NCBI GenBank assembly: GCA_047722935.1
Contig: JBDNZS010000009.1
Coordinates: 1 to 64,000, forward strand
Direction of reading: 5' to 3'
From: Ethanoligenens sp047722935
GTDB taxonomy: Bacteria > Bacillota > Clostridia > Oscillospirales > Ethanoligenentaceae
Length of the DNA stretch: 64,000 nucleotides
The notes under the pieces are model-generated. The model saw nothing but the letters and a program-made list of their open reading frames with translations, did no database searches and was not told the origin of the DNA. Position 1 is the first letter of the stretch; every line of letters starts with the position of its first letter. The translations under genes and the position numbers were made by a program. Positions 7,655 through 16,531 of the stretch are shown here, piece after piece.

Positions 7655-10386
7655 ATGCAGATAACCAATGTCGCACAAGCAACGAACCGCGCAAATAGCA
7701 ATGATAGCGCGAGTCTTTCCGGCGCGCAAAGCGGCGGAGCGGATTTTGGTGCACTGCTTTTTTCACAGTCTGCTAATACAACGGCACCCGGGTGTGTGCA
7801 AAGCGAGGCCACAGGTATGACGACCAATGCAGGCGGAGATAGCGACCATCCATCTTCCCAAAAGCAGGAAACTGCCGCACAACTGATTTTACAAATGATG
7901 GGATGCTCTGCTTTCATGCCGATCCAAACGATGCCGGCAAATGGCACGGATGCCATGCAGAGTACCGCCGTTACCGGTGAGCAGGCCGCATCGAATGTGC
8001 CGGTGACTGTTTCAAATGCTGTTTCTGGCGGAACAGTGCCTTTTGCAGAACAGACCGGCCGCACTTTCACGGGCGCTGTAGGGTTTTCCGCCGCATTGCA
8101 GGGTACGTTGGAGCAAAATAATCAAACACTTGGGATGCCTTTTACTACACAGACACCGGCTGCCACAACGGCGGCGCAGGCAGTTCCCGTGCAGGTTGGC
8201 ACATCCGCAATTCCGGCGGCAACACAGGGTGTGATCCCGCCGCTTCAAACCACATTGACCGCCGCGCAAACACCGGCTGCTACTATGGCGGCGCAAGCAG
8301 CTTCTGTGCAGGTTGGTACATCCGCGATTTTGATGGCACCACAGGTCATAACCCCGCAGCTCCAAACCGCAGTAGCCGCCGCGCAAACACCGGCTGCTAC
8401 TACGGCGGCGCAGGCAGCTTCTGTGCAGNNNNNNNNNNNNNNNNNNNNNNNNNNNNNNNNNNNNNNNNNNNNNNNNNNNNNNNNNNNNNNNNNNNNNNNN
8501 NNNNNNNNNNNNNNNNNNNNNNNNNNNNAGCCGCCGCGCAAACACCGGCTGCTACTACGGCGGCGCAGGCAGCTTCTGTGCAGGTTGGTACATCCGCGAT
8601 TTTGATGGCACCACAAGTCATGACCCCGCCGCTTCAAACTACATCAGCCGCCGCGCAAACACCGGCTGCTACTACGGCGGCGCAGGCAGCTTCTGTGCAG
8701 ATTGACACATCCGCGATTCCGGCGGCAACACAGGGTGTGACCCCGCCGCTTCAAACTACAGTAGCCGCCGCGCAGACACCGGCTGCCACTACGGCGGCGC
8801 AGGCAGTTCTCGTGCAGGTTGGCACATCCGCGATTCCGGTAGCGGCACAGGGCGTGACCCCGCCGCTTCAAACTACATCGACCGCCGCGCAAACACCGGC
8901 TGCCACTACGGCGGCGCAGGCAGCTTCTGTGCAGGTTGGTACATCCGCGATTCCGTCGGCAACACAGGGCGCAACTCCGCTGCGCCAAACCACATCAGCC
9001 GCCGCGCAAACACCGGTTGCTACTACGGCGGCGCAGGTAGCTTCCGTGCAGGTTGGCACATCCGCGATTCCGGTAGCGGCACAGGGCGTGACCCCGCCGC
9101 TTCAAACTACATCGACCGCCGCGCAAACACCGGCTGCCACTACGGCGGCGCAGGCAGCTTCTGTGCAGGTTGGTACATCCGCGATTCCGTCGGCAACACA
9201 GGGCGCAACTCCGCAGCTCCAAACCGCATCAGCCTCCGCGCAAACACTGGCTGTCGCTACGGCGACGCAGGCGGGTGGGACGATGTTTTCTCAATTGGGC
9301 GAGCAGACCATCTTTGCACAAGGCGGGCAACCGTCCTTGGAAAGCAGGTATAGAGATGCAGGCGCATTCGAGACGACGGGAAGTACGCTGAATCAAGCGA
9401 TGGGACAGCATGGCTCTGTGGCGGCGACTTTTTCAGCCTCCGTGCAGAAAACCGATTCTTTAATGGACACGACGCTGACGGGAACGCAAACGGATTCGGC
9501 CAGTACGAATGCTGCTCCGGCGACCGGCAGCGTTCAGGATGCGCAGGTAAAAAACATTCTGTCATCGGCAGTTGTGCAGGCGCAGAGTGGTCCGATATCC
9601 GCGGTGATTTTCAGGCAGAAAACGGCTGTTTCTTTTCAAAATATGATTTTGCAAGACAATGGGGCAATTGGTTCCTTAGCGGTCTCCATGCAAGGTGCGC
9701 CGGACGCGCAATCCGGAAAAATGCTTTCGACATCGGATACACAGGCAACCGTGCTTCATCCGGTTGCCATATCATCTGTTCCGGTCGCACAAGGCATGGC
9801 GGCGAGTTCATCAAATATTGGCGGGCAGACGTCTTCGTCCGATGGGCAAAATCGGAAAGAGGAGCGCCAGACAAGCACTGTGCCTCAAACATATGCCCAG
9901 TCGGTCTCTATGCAGACGGTGACGCAGTCATCCACCCCTGTGCAGGCACAGCCCGCCGCCGAACAGAGCCGTATGACCACGCAGGTTGCCGACGCGGTCA
10001 AGGACGCGTTTGCGAACCAGCGCAGCGAACTGCGTGTTCATCTCAGCCCGGAAGATCTCGGCGGCATTACTATTAAGATGGTGTCGCAGGGGGGCGTCCT
10101 CACGGTTTCCATCGTGGCAGACAACCACCATACCTGTCAGATGCTCGCCACGGGGCTTGACCACTTGAAGAGCGCCATACAAAGCAGTGGCGTGCCGGTG
10201 CAGAAAGCGGAAGTCTCCTATACACAGGCCGACAATACGGGGCAGACCCCAAATCAGCAAAATCAAGCAGGACAAAACCCGCAACAGCACAGAAGGCAGA
10301 CACCGCAGACGTTCCGGCAAAGTCAACCAAACACAAGCGAACAGCAGGAAGCCGGGTTCGCGTCGTTCGTAAACCTGTTCGCATAA
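7655..10386 (+). CDS. fliK: flagellar hook-length control protein FliK, interrupted by an assembly gap
   Basis: FliK is the secreted ruler that sets hook length and switches export specificity. The start ATG 7655 follows AAGGAGGTGAT. The middle is built of 39-residue Ala/Thr/Gln/Pro repeats. The C-terminal Flg_hook domain (LRVHLSPEDLGGITIKM and following) matches FliK. Bases 8429-8528 are N. As written, the gap puts the two halves in different frames, but the repeat phase indicates a true gap of 62 + 117n bases, which restores one open frame. The tail is Gln/Asn-rich. I treat this as one intact gene with a misjudged gap length, not a pseudogene. Confidence 0.88.
8144..9271 (+). repeat. 117-bp coding tandem repeat inside fliK
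   Basis: Units begin at about 8144, 8261 and 8378, then after the gap at 8533, 8650, 8767, 8884, 9001, 9118 and 9235 (the last partial). Each unit is exactly 117 bp, or 39 codons. A 234-bp two-unit block starting near 8815 recurs almost identically near 9049, which points to recent duplication. Translated units read AAQTPAATTAAQAASVQVG and continue with TSAIP and PPLQTT. Confidence 0.95.
8429..8528. other. assembly gap of 100 N
   Basis: A run of exactly 100 N sits within the fliK tandem repeat, as expected where short reads collapse a repeat. The number 100 looks like a placeholder. Units 8378 and 8533 are out of register by 38 bases, so the real missing length should be 62 bases or 62 plus multiples of 117. 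Confidence 0.95.
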
Positions 10387-10402
10387 GAAAGGAGCGCGTA
10401 TA

Positions 10403-10900
10403 ATGAGTATAAGCAGCATCGCGTCGCTGGGGTCTTTGCCTACCGCCTCGAAAGCATTGTCCACGGATGATACCAGCAGTACGTTCGGCATGTCGGATTT
10501 CTTCACACTGATGACGAAGCAATTGCAATATCAGGACCCGCTGGAACCGACCGACAACAGCCAGTTTATGGCGCAAATGGCACAGTTCAGCATGGTGGAA
10601 CAGACGCAAAAGCTGGCGCAGGTCAGCAACATCACGGCGGGGACCTCCATGGTGGGCAAAGATGTCCTTTACACCACTACGGATCCGAATAGCGGAACAA
10701 GCACTACATCCGAAGGCGTGGTACAGGCGGTGGATTTCAGCGATTCTTCGACACCGCAGTGCTATGTCAACAACACATGGGTTCCTCTCACCGGTATCAC
10801 GCGCGTGACAGCAGCGGATATGGTTACACCCAATTCCGGCACGGGGACAGAGTCCTCGTCGGCCACCCCATCTTCTGCGGATTCTTCTACACCGTCATAA
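10403..10900 (+). CDS. flgD: flagellar hook-capping (scaffold) protein FlgD
   Basis: FlgD caps the growing hook and promotes FlgE polymerisation. The 165-residue product has the diagnostic N-terminal FlgD motif FFTLMTKQLQYQDPLEPTDN and then FMAQMAQFSMVEQTQKL. The C-terminal half is a short variable region ending in a Ser/Thr/Pro-rich tail, with no obvious Ig-like FlgD C-domain; short forms are common in Firmicutes. AAAGGAG lies 9 nt ahead of the ATG. It follows fliK and precedes a TIGR02530-type gene and flgE, the usual Bacillus/Clostridia order. Confidence 0.95.
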   Translation: MSISSIASLGSLPTASKALSTDDTSSTFGMSDFFTLMTKQLQYQDPLEPTDNSQFMAQMAQFSMVEQTQKLAQVSNITAGTSMVGKDVLYTTTDPNSGTSTTSEGVVQAVDFSDSSTPQCYVNNTWVPLTGITRVTAADMVTPNSGTGTESSSATPSSADSSTPS

Positions 10901-10921
10901 ACAGATAAGGGGGGAAATCTG

Positions 10922-11305
10922 TTGTCAGAAATCCAGTTGAACAATGCCCTGTTGCCGCCTGTCATTCTTCAGACGCAGACGGTGCAAGCCCCGCAATCGT
11001 CCACGGTTCTTACATTTTCGCAGACGCTAGAAGTAGCGCGGGAAAAGGAAAACGGTATCCATTTTTCCAAGCACGCACTGGAGCGGCTGGCCGACCGCAA
11101 GGTCACACTGGCAAGCAGCGACATGCAAAAGCTCAACAGCGCGGTGGATAAAGCGGCGGGCCATGGCCTGCGCGATTCACTCGTGCTGCTGGGTGGGTTG
11201 GCGTTCATCGTGGATGTCCCGGAGAAAACTGTGGTGACAGCCATGCAGGTGAGCGAAAAAACAGGTGGTATTTTTACCAATATCGACGGTGCCGTCATCG
11301 CATGA
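10922..11305 (+). CDS. flagellar operon protein of the TIGR02530 type
   Basis: The family is a small flagellar-operon protein found between flgD and flgE in Firmicutes; its biochemical role is unknown to me. At 127 residues it shows the family core HFSKHALERLADRKVTL, a middle AAGHGLRDSLVLLGGLAFIVD, and a C-terminal segment ending NIDGAVIA. TTG 10922 is preceded by AAGGGGGGAAA. The gene is followed by 130 bp of apparently noncoding sequence before flgE. Confidence 0.85.
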   Translation: MSEIQLNNALLPPVILQTQTVQAPQSSTVLTFSQTLEVAREKENGIHFSKHALERLADRKVTLASSDMQKLNSAVDKAAGHGLRDSLVLLGGLAFIVDVPEKTVVTAMQVSEKTGGIFTNIDGAVIA

Positions 11306-11435
11306 TCTGGTCCTTTGGAGGGTCTGCGGACTTGAATGTCTGATAGTCCGCCTATGCGGCAGCCGCCTTATATTGAAATACAGGCAGGATAGACACGTTG
11401 ATTTGTGATGTGATAAAAGAAAAGGAGATTTTTTC

Positions 11436-12452
11436 ATGAGAGCTCTTAATTCAGCGGTTACAGGTTTGCAGGCACAGCAGACAGCTATGGATGTCATTGG
11501 CAATAACATCGCGAACGTCAATACGGCGGGCTTCAAGTCCAGCCGCACCGATTTCAGTGATTTGTTTTACCAGACACTGCAGGGCGGCACGAATACGACT
11601 AATGCCTCGGAAGTCGGGTATGGCACAAAGGTCAGCGGCATCAGCAAAGACATGAGTACCACGGGATACACCGCCACCGGCATTTCCAGCAACCTGTTCA
11701 TCAGCGGGAACGGTTATTTCGTTGTCAGCAACGACGACGGCAGCCACACCGCCGGTACCAGCAAAAGTGATCTTGCAACCAATACGGCGACGGTTAACGA
11801 CCTGTATACCCGCGTGGGCAATTTCAAAACAACTGCGGACGGTTATTTGGTGGATGCCAGCGGAAATTATGTAATGGGTGTGGACAAGACAACGTTGAGT
11901 ACATCACCCGTCAAACTGCACGCCATCAACTTTGTAAACTCCACGTTTCATCCAAGCGATGCCACAGGTACCACAAACGATGTCACAATTCTCAGTTCCA
12001 CCGCTACCATACCGGCAAATTCGACGACCCAGGTCAACTGGGGCAGCAGCGCTATTCAGGACATGACGTTCAATCAAGACGGTACAATCTCTGCCACCAT
12101 CAACGGGGTAAAAGGCACATTCGAATACGGCACGTCTGTTGGTGCTACCGGCGCGGCTGCCACAGATAACATGACCATTGGGCTTGCGTCTTTTGCTAAT
12201 CAGGATGGGTTGACACAGGCGGGCAACACCTCGTTTGCTTCATCTGCAAGTTCCGGTTCGGCGTCGTATATGCAGCCGATGAACAACAACCAGACCTATC
12301 TGGTTTCGGGTGGACTGGAGCAGTCCAATGTCGATTTGGCGCAGGAGTTTACCAACATGATCGTGACACAGCGCGGGTTTCAGGCCAATTCGCGCGTCAT
12401 TACCGTTGCCGACTCTCTTCTGGAAGAAATCGTAAACTTGAAGCGTTCGTAA
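11436..12452 (+). CDS. flgE: flagellar hook protein FlgE
   Basis: FlgE polymerises into the hook. The 338-residue product has the N-terminal rod/hook signature (MRALNSAVTGLQAQQTAMDV, then NNIANVNTAGFK) and the C-terminal signature ending in VDLAQEFTNMIVTQRGFQAN and a SLLEEIVNLKRS tail. The central domain is compact and Thr/Ser/Asn-rich, so this is a short FlgE. Its position after flgD and before flbD separates it from the FlgF/FlgG-like genes at 22465 and 23214. AAAGGAG lies upstream of the ATG. Confidence 0.93.
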   Translation: MRALNSAVTGLQAQQTAMDVIGNNIANVNTAGFKSSRTDFSDLFYQTLQGGTNTTNASEVGYGTKVSGISKDMSTTGYTATGISSNLFISGNGYFVVSNDDGSHTAGTSKSDLATNTATVNDLYTRVGNFKTTADGYLVDASGNYVMGVDKTTLSTSPVKLHAINFVNSTFHPSDATGTTNDVTILSSTATIPANSTTQVNWGSSAIQDMTFNQDGTISATINGVKGTFEYGTSVGATGAAATDNMTIGLASFANQDGLTQAGNTSFASSASSGSASYMQPMNNNQTYLVSGGLEQSNVDLAQEFTNMIVTQRGFQANSRVITVADSLLEEIVNLKRS

Positions 12453-12480
12453 ACGTGTCTGCGGGGGGAAGGGTAGAGCA

Positions 12481-12735
12481 ATGATCAAAGTCACCAAGCT
12501 CAATGGCGAACGCTTTTACGTCAATCCGTTTGAGGTGGAATTTATAGAGGAGACCCCCGATACCGTGATCTCATTGAAAAGCGGAAAAAAAATTCTGGTT
12601 ACAGAGAGTGCGGACACGGTGGTAGACGAGATGGTGGCGTTTTATCGCCGGGCAGTGGTGATTGCACGATCTTTTGAAACGAAGAACGGGCATAACAGCC
12701 GTCCGCGCGTGGATGAAGATGACCCCTATATATGA
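12481..12735 (+). CDS. FlbD/SwrD family flagellar protein
   Basis: At 84 residues the product matches the FlbD/SwrD family: MIKVTKLNGERFYVNPFEVE at the start and a middle segment with TPDTVISLKSGKKILV. In B. subtilis, SwrD increases flagellar motor power for swarming. The C-terminal half (residues 55-84) is charged and variable. The gene sits 28 nt after flgE and 58 nt before the MotA-like gene, the expected place for flbD in Clostridia. Confidence 0.9.
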   Translation: MIKVTKLNGERFYVNPFEVEFIEETPDTVISLKSGKKILVTESADTVVDEMVAFYRRAVVIARSFETKNGHNSRPRVDEDDPYI

Positions 12736-12793
12736 CTGCCTGATGCATAGCTGCCCGCCATTGTGACTGCCGCCTGGGAGGAATGCCGTTTCC

Positions 12794-13552
12794 ATGTCGT
12801 TTGTGATTAGTTTTTTCTGTTGTGTTCTGCTTTTTGGGGTTTTTGTGCTGGGCGGCGGCAATCCGGCGTTGCTTTTCGATTGGCGCTCGGTGCTGCTTGT
12901 GGTCGGGGGCGTGGCGGCACTGAGTGTTATGAGTTTTCCGGCGGGGGCGCTTGGTGCGCGTCTGCGTGATGCGGCCCGCACTATGCGTCGGACGAATGGG
13001 GAGAAGCTGGAAGAGGAACTGATTTCCCTTGCCATGCTGGCGAGAGAAAAAGGCATGTTGGCGTTGGAGGATGCGGAATCACGGATCGCTAACGCACTGG
13101 TACGGGAGGGCGTACTGCTGATTTCCGGTGCGGCCAGTCAGGAAACGGTGTGTGCCGTCTTGCAAAAGCAGGCGGACGGTCAAAAGATAGGTGAGCAGGC
13201 CGCACAGGAATTGTTTGAACGCATGGCGTATTTGGCCATGGGTATCGGGGCGGCGGGAACGCTATTGAAAATTGTTTTGATGCTTCACCGCTATACAGGA
13301 CCCCAGACACTCGCTCCCGGTATCGCCGGCGCGCTGCTGCCGGTCGCCTATGGTGCGCTGCTTGCTTACGTGGTATTTCTGCCGCTGGCGGCGCGCGTCC
13401 GCACCGGATCGATCAGGCAACAGAGTCTGCGGCAGGCCGCAATGGAAGGAATCCTTGCCGTGCAGGCGGGCGAGTCTATGTTTGTCGTGCAGGAGCGGCT
13501 GAGAACCATTCTGCATCCGACAGTGGACAAGCATGCACGTGCGAACCGGTGA
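12794..13552 (+). CDS. MotA-like protein without a MotB partner (degenerate stator paralogue)
   Basis: The 252-residue protein has the MotA layout: two N-terminal hydrophobic helices (about 4-21 and 32-50), a cytoplasmic domain with LAREKGMLALEDAE, two more helices (about 142-163 and 174-197), and a C-terminal EGILAVQAGES segment. The true MotA at 41196 has the key Pro in GTSPTMGVLGTV (P154), but here the aligned segment is YLAMGIGAAGTL with no Pro. The second conserved Pro (FLPLAAR, P197) remains. No motB or fliL follows; fliM is next. The weakened proton-path signature and lone status suggest a non-canonical role or decay. Confidence 0.82.
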   Translation: MSFVISFFCCVLLFGVFVLGGGNPALLFDWRSVLLVVGGVAALSVMSFPAGALGARLRDAARTMRRTNGEKLEEELISLAMLAREKGMLALEDAESRIANALVREGVLLISGAASQETVCAVLQKQADGQKIGEQAAQELFERMAYLAMGIGAAGTLLKIVLMLHRYTGPQTLAPGIAGALLPVAYGALLAYVVFLPLAARVRTGSIRQQSLRQAAMEGILAVQAGESMFVVQERLRTILHPTVDKHARANR

Positions 13553-13607
13553 ACGGACGGGTATCCAACCCGCGGCAATCTGATTCCAAAGGAAAGGGAG
13601 GTTGCGT

Positions 13608-14615
13608 ATGAGCGACGTTTTGTCACAAAATCAAATCGATGAGCTGCTCCATTCACTGAGCAGCGGAGATATCAGCGTTAATGAGCTGGAAAATATCAGC
13701 GCAGAAAAAAGAGTGCGGCCTTATGATTTCAAAATTCCCAAGAAGTTCAATAAGGAGCAGCTCAAAACACTCAGCATCATCTACGAAAATTATGGGCGTC
13801 TGCTTTCCTCCTACCTTTCCGGTACGCTCCGCAGCTATTGCAAAGTGGAAGTGCTTACTATTGAAGAACAGCGGTATTTTGAGTATTCCAACGCTCTGCC
13901 GGAGAACATCCTCATGGGGATGATGGAGATGAACCCGCTGGAGGGGTCCTCAATGATCACTTTCAGCCAGTCGGTTGCCTTTGCCATTATCGACCGACTG
14001 CTTGGCGGGCCGGGTGAAAACTATGAGGCCGATCGAGATTATACAGACATTGAATTGCAGCTGCTCAGACAAGTGGTGCAGACGATGTGCAATCTGGTGG
14101 GGGACGCGTGGTCCAATGTGTATGAGGTTAAGCCCGTGTTTACACGTCTGGAGAGCAATTCCCGCCAGAGCCAGCTGGTGTCTCCGAATGAAACGGTCGT
14201 TATCATCATGCTCGATGTTGAGATACGGGATGTGGTAGGCAATATCAGTTTCTGTATCCCGTATGTGATTTTGGAGCCGGTGATTGAGCACCTGAACACC
14301 CGTTATTGGTTTACCGAGAACCGCGGCAAGGATGCGAATGAAGCGTCCAACAAAGAGAACTTGCTGCGTAAAGTGCGTCAGATTCCCATTGAAATGCGCG
14401 CCGTTCTCGGGAGTGGACACATCACCTTGCGGGAAGCACTGGACCTGCAGGTGGGGGATGTCATCGGCCTGGACCAGCATATGCATCAAAAAGCGGCTGT
14501 TTTTGCGGGCAAAGACAAATGGTTTGAAGGAACACTTGGTACATGGCACAACAACCGGGCCGTTCGGGTGGATGGAATCCTACTGGAAAGTGGAGTGAAA
14601 GATGAGTCAAAATGA
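13608..14615 (+). CDS. fliM: flagellar motor switch protein FliM
   Basis: FliM forms the wall of the C ring and binds phospho-CheY. The N-terminal CheY-binding peptide LSQNQIDELLHSL is intact, followed by the middle CheC-like domain (LPENILMGMMEMNPLEGSSM, then FAIIDRLLGGPG) and a C-terminal SpoA/FliN-like domain. ATG 13608 has AGGGAGG at 13595-13601; an in-frame TTG at 13602 overlaps the site. The product is 335 residues. Its end overlaps fliY by 14 nt, which suggests coupling. Confidence 0.97.
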   Translation: MSDVLSQNQIDELLHSLSSGDISVNELENISAEKRVRPYDFKIPKKFNKEQLKTLSIIYENYGRLLSSYLSGTLRSYCKVEVLTIEEQRYFEYSNALPENILMGMMEMNPLEGSSMITFSQSVAFAIIDRLLGGPGENYEADRDYTDIELQLLRQVVQTMCNLVGDAWSNVYEVKPVFTRLESNSRQSQLVSPNETVVIIMLDVEIRDVVGNISFCIPYVILEPVIEHLNTRYWFTENRGKDANEASNKENLLRKVRQIPIEMRAVLGSGHITLREALDLQVGDVIGLDQHMHQKAAVFAGKDKWFEGTLGTWHNNRAVRVDGILLESGVKDESK

Positions 14616-15702
14616 GGAGTTGGTCCTGACGCAGGACGAGAAAGATATCATCGGGGAAATCAGCAATATCAGCATGGGCTCGGCGGCGACGGCCCTGTCC
14701 AATATCATCAGTCAAAAAGTAGTGATCACATCGCCGCGTGTGGAAAAGGGTTCCCAACAAGCCATTGAGGACATTGAAAAGATTCCATCCATCGGCGTCA
14801 TCATCTCTTATACCGAGGGCGTGGTCGGTGAAAATTTCCTAATCATCCGTTCCTCGGATGCGGCCAAGATTGTCAACGTCCTTATGGGCGAGGAAATGGG
14901 CAGTGAAGAGTTTGGCGAGATCCAGATCAGCGCCATCGCTGAAGTGATGAACCAGATGATGGGTGGCGCGGCGACTGCGCTTTCCGGGTTTATAGGCCGT
15001 ACGGTTAACATATCGCCCCCGTCCGCGTTCGTCCTTACAGAGGATAACAAAGGCGAAAAACTGGCGTTTATCTATGAACAAGCCGATTCATCCGTGTTTG
15101 TAAAATTCCAGTTCCATGTCGAAAACATGTTCGAAAGTGAAATCTTTATGGTGATGACACGCGCGTTTTCTCAGGAGCTGGTGCAGGCCATGCTGGAGAA
15201 AATGGGCGTGACCAACCTCTCGGAACTTTCTGGGAATACGGAGCCCGTTGCATCTCCGGCTCCCGCACAGCAGGCTCCTCAACCCGCGGCACAGGAGCCA
15301 CAGGCGGCACCGGCTGCTCCCATGTCGCAGTCGGCTGCCAGTCCTGCCGCACAAGGACCGTCGGCTGTCAGGCGGGAGGCGGCAGCCGCGACGGCTGTGC
15401 GCCCGGCGGTGCTGCCGCAATTTTCCCCGCATCCGGTGCTGACTAACGAGGAACAAGATAATTTTGAATTGATTCAAGAGGTACCCCTTGAGCTCTCGGT
15501 GGAAGTGGGACGGGCGCACAAGCTGGTGCGCGAGGTTCTGGCTCTTTCGGTGGGCTCGATCATTGAACTGGACAAGCAGGCGGGCGACCCGGTGGATGTT
15601 ATTGTCAACGGTCAACTCATCGCACACGGTGAGGTCGTGGTGATTGACGAGAGCTTTGGGGTGCGCATCACAGAGATTCTTGGTAAACAATCCAACACAT
15701 AA
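14602..15702 (+). CDS. fliY: flagellar motor switch phosphatase FliY
   Basis: FliY replaces FliN in many Firmicutes and joins a CheC-type CheY-P phosphatase to a FliN domain. In 366 residues, both CheC active-site motifs are intact: an E..N pair in GEISNISMG and another in IAEVMNQMMGG, each followed 22 residues later by Pro. A Pro/Ala/Gln linker (about 210-270) leads to the FliN-type C-ring domain (VPLELSVEVGRAHKLVREVL). It is the only CheY-P phosphatase candidate in the window. Its start overlaps fliM. Confidence 0.95.
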   Translation: MSQNEELVLTQDEKDIIGEISNISMGSAATALSNIISQKVVITSPRVEKGSQQAIEDIEKIPSIGVIISYTEGVVGENFLIIRSSDAAKIVNVLMGEEMGSEEFGEIQISAIAEVMNQMMGGAATALSGFIGRTVNISPPSAFVLTEDNKGEKLAFIYEQADSSVFVKFQFHVENMFESEIFMVMTRAFSQELVQAMLEKMGVTNLSELSGNTEPVASPAPAQQAPQPAAQEPQAAPAAPMSQSAASPAAQGPSAVRREAAAATAVRPAVLPQFSPHPVLTNEEQDNFELIQEVPLELSVEVGRAHKLVREVLALSVGSIIELDKQAGDPVDVIVNGQLIAHGEVVVIDESFGVRITEILGKQSNT

Positions 15703-15723
15703 AGATAAACAGGGGGAATTATT

Positions 15724-16089
15724 GTGGGAAAAAGAATTATGGTTGTGGATGATGCTGCTTTTATGCGCATGATGCTCAAAAACATCCTAACCAAAGGCGG
15801 GTATGAAATTGCGGACGAAGCGGGCGATGGACAGCAGGCGGTGGAAAAGTATTCCGCAGCCTCTCCGGATCTGGTCATCATGGATATCACCATGCCCAAT
15901 CTGGACGGGATTGGCGCACTGAAAGCCATCAAAAAAATCGATCCGGGCGCAAAAATCATTATGTGTTCTGCTATGGGGCAGGAGGCCATGGTTGTGGAAG
16001 CCATCAAGGAAGGCGCTATGGATTTCATTGTCAAACCGTTTCAGGCGGACAGGCTGCTTGCCGCTATCTCCCGTGTGATGCCGGATTGA
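15724..16089 (+). CDS. cheY: chemotaxis response regulator CheY
   Basis: CheY carries the phosphoryl signal from CheA to FliM. The 121-residue receiver has acidic residues D9 and D10, phosphoacceptor D54 in VIMDITMPNLDG, S82 in CSAMGQ and conserved K104 in FIVKPF. It starts at GTG 15724 with GGGGGA upstream. Its place between fliY and fliO matches the Bacillus/Clostridia operon, while cheA, cheW, cheR and cheB lie about 17 kb away in this window. Confidence 0.95.
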   Translation: MGKRIMVVDDAAFMRMMLKNILTKGGYEIADEAGDGQQAVEKYSAASPDLVIMDITMPNLDGIGALKAIKKIDPGAKIIMCSAMGQEAMVVEAIKEGAMDFIVKPFQADRLLAAISRVMPD

Positions 16090-16126
16090 TCGGCCGCGCG
16101 GACGCATGTAAGGGGGGAACCGGTTC

Positions 16127-16531
16127 TTGGGAGCGATTATCAAGCTGCTGCTGACTGTGGTCATCGTCATTATATTTTTCTTTTTGGCCTATGTTGTCAC
16201 TCGTGTTGTCGCTGGGGGGAACTTTCTGGGGGTCAGGGGCAAGAACATCCGTATCCTTGAGAAATTGCCGCTTTCCCGTGACAGCTCCATTCTGCTTCTG
16301 CGGGCGGTGGATAAAGTCCTTGTTGTGGGTGTCACCCCATCCGGTATGACCACGTTGCGAGAGCTCGCTCCCGATGCGGTGGAACTGGAGGAGCCGCCCG
16401 CGACTCCGCAGGATTTTGCAACGGTTTTTAAAATTGCCTTGCGGGATTCCGTTCCGCGCGGGCGCGTGCGTGAGCGGGTGAGTAAGTGGCTGCACGTTGA
16501 AAAGGATGAGGAACATGACAAACATCTTTAA
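16127..16531 (+). CDS. fliO: flagellar biosynthetic protein FliO
   Basis: FliO assists assembly of the FliP ring of the export gate. The 134-residue protein has one N-terminal transmembrane helix (about 4-28, with FFFLAYVVT) and a cytoplasmic domain containing the family pattern IRILEKLPLSRDSSILLLRAVDK and VLVVGVTPSGMTTL. TTG 16127 is preceded by AGGGGGGAA. It overlaps the start of fliP by 17 nt. Sequence identity is low in this family, but position before fliP and topology agree. Confidence 0.88.
   Translation: MGAIIKLLLTVVIVIIFFFLAYVVTRVVAGGNFLGVRGKNIRILEKLPLSRDSSILLLRAVDKVLVVGVTPSGMTTLRELAPDAVELEEPPATPQDFATVFKIALRDSVPRGRVRERVSKWLHVEKDEEHDKHL

Noticed and set aside
7655..8605. fliK as a frameshifted pseudogene
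   Set aside because: The frame break coincides with the N placeholder, and repeat phase predicts an intact frame once the gap is closed.
8144..9271. Array-like direct repeats that could suggest a CRISPR
   Set aside because: The units are contiguous, have no unique spacers, are a multiple of three and read through as fliK protein.
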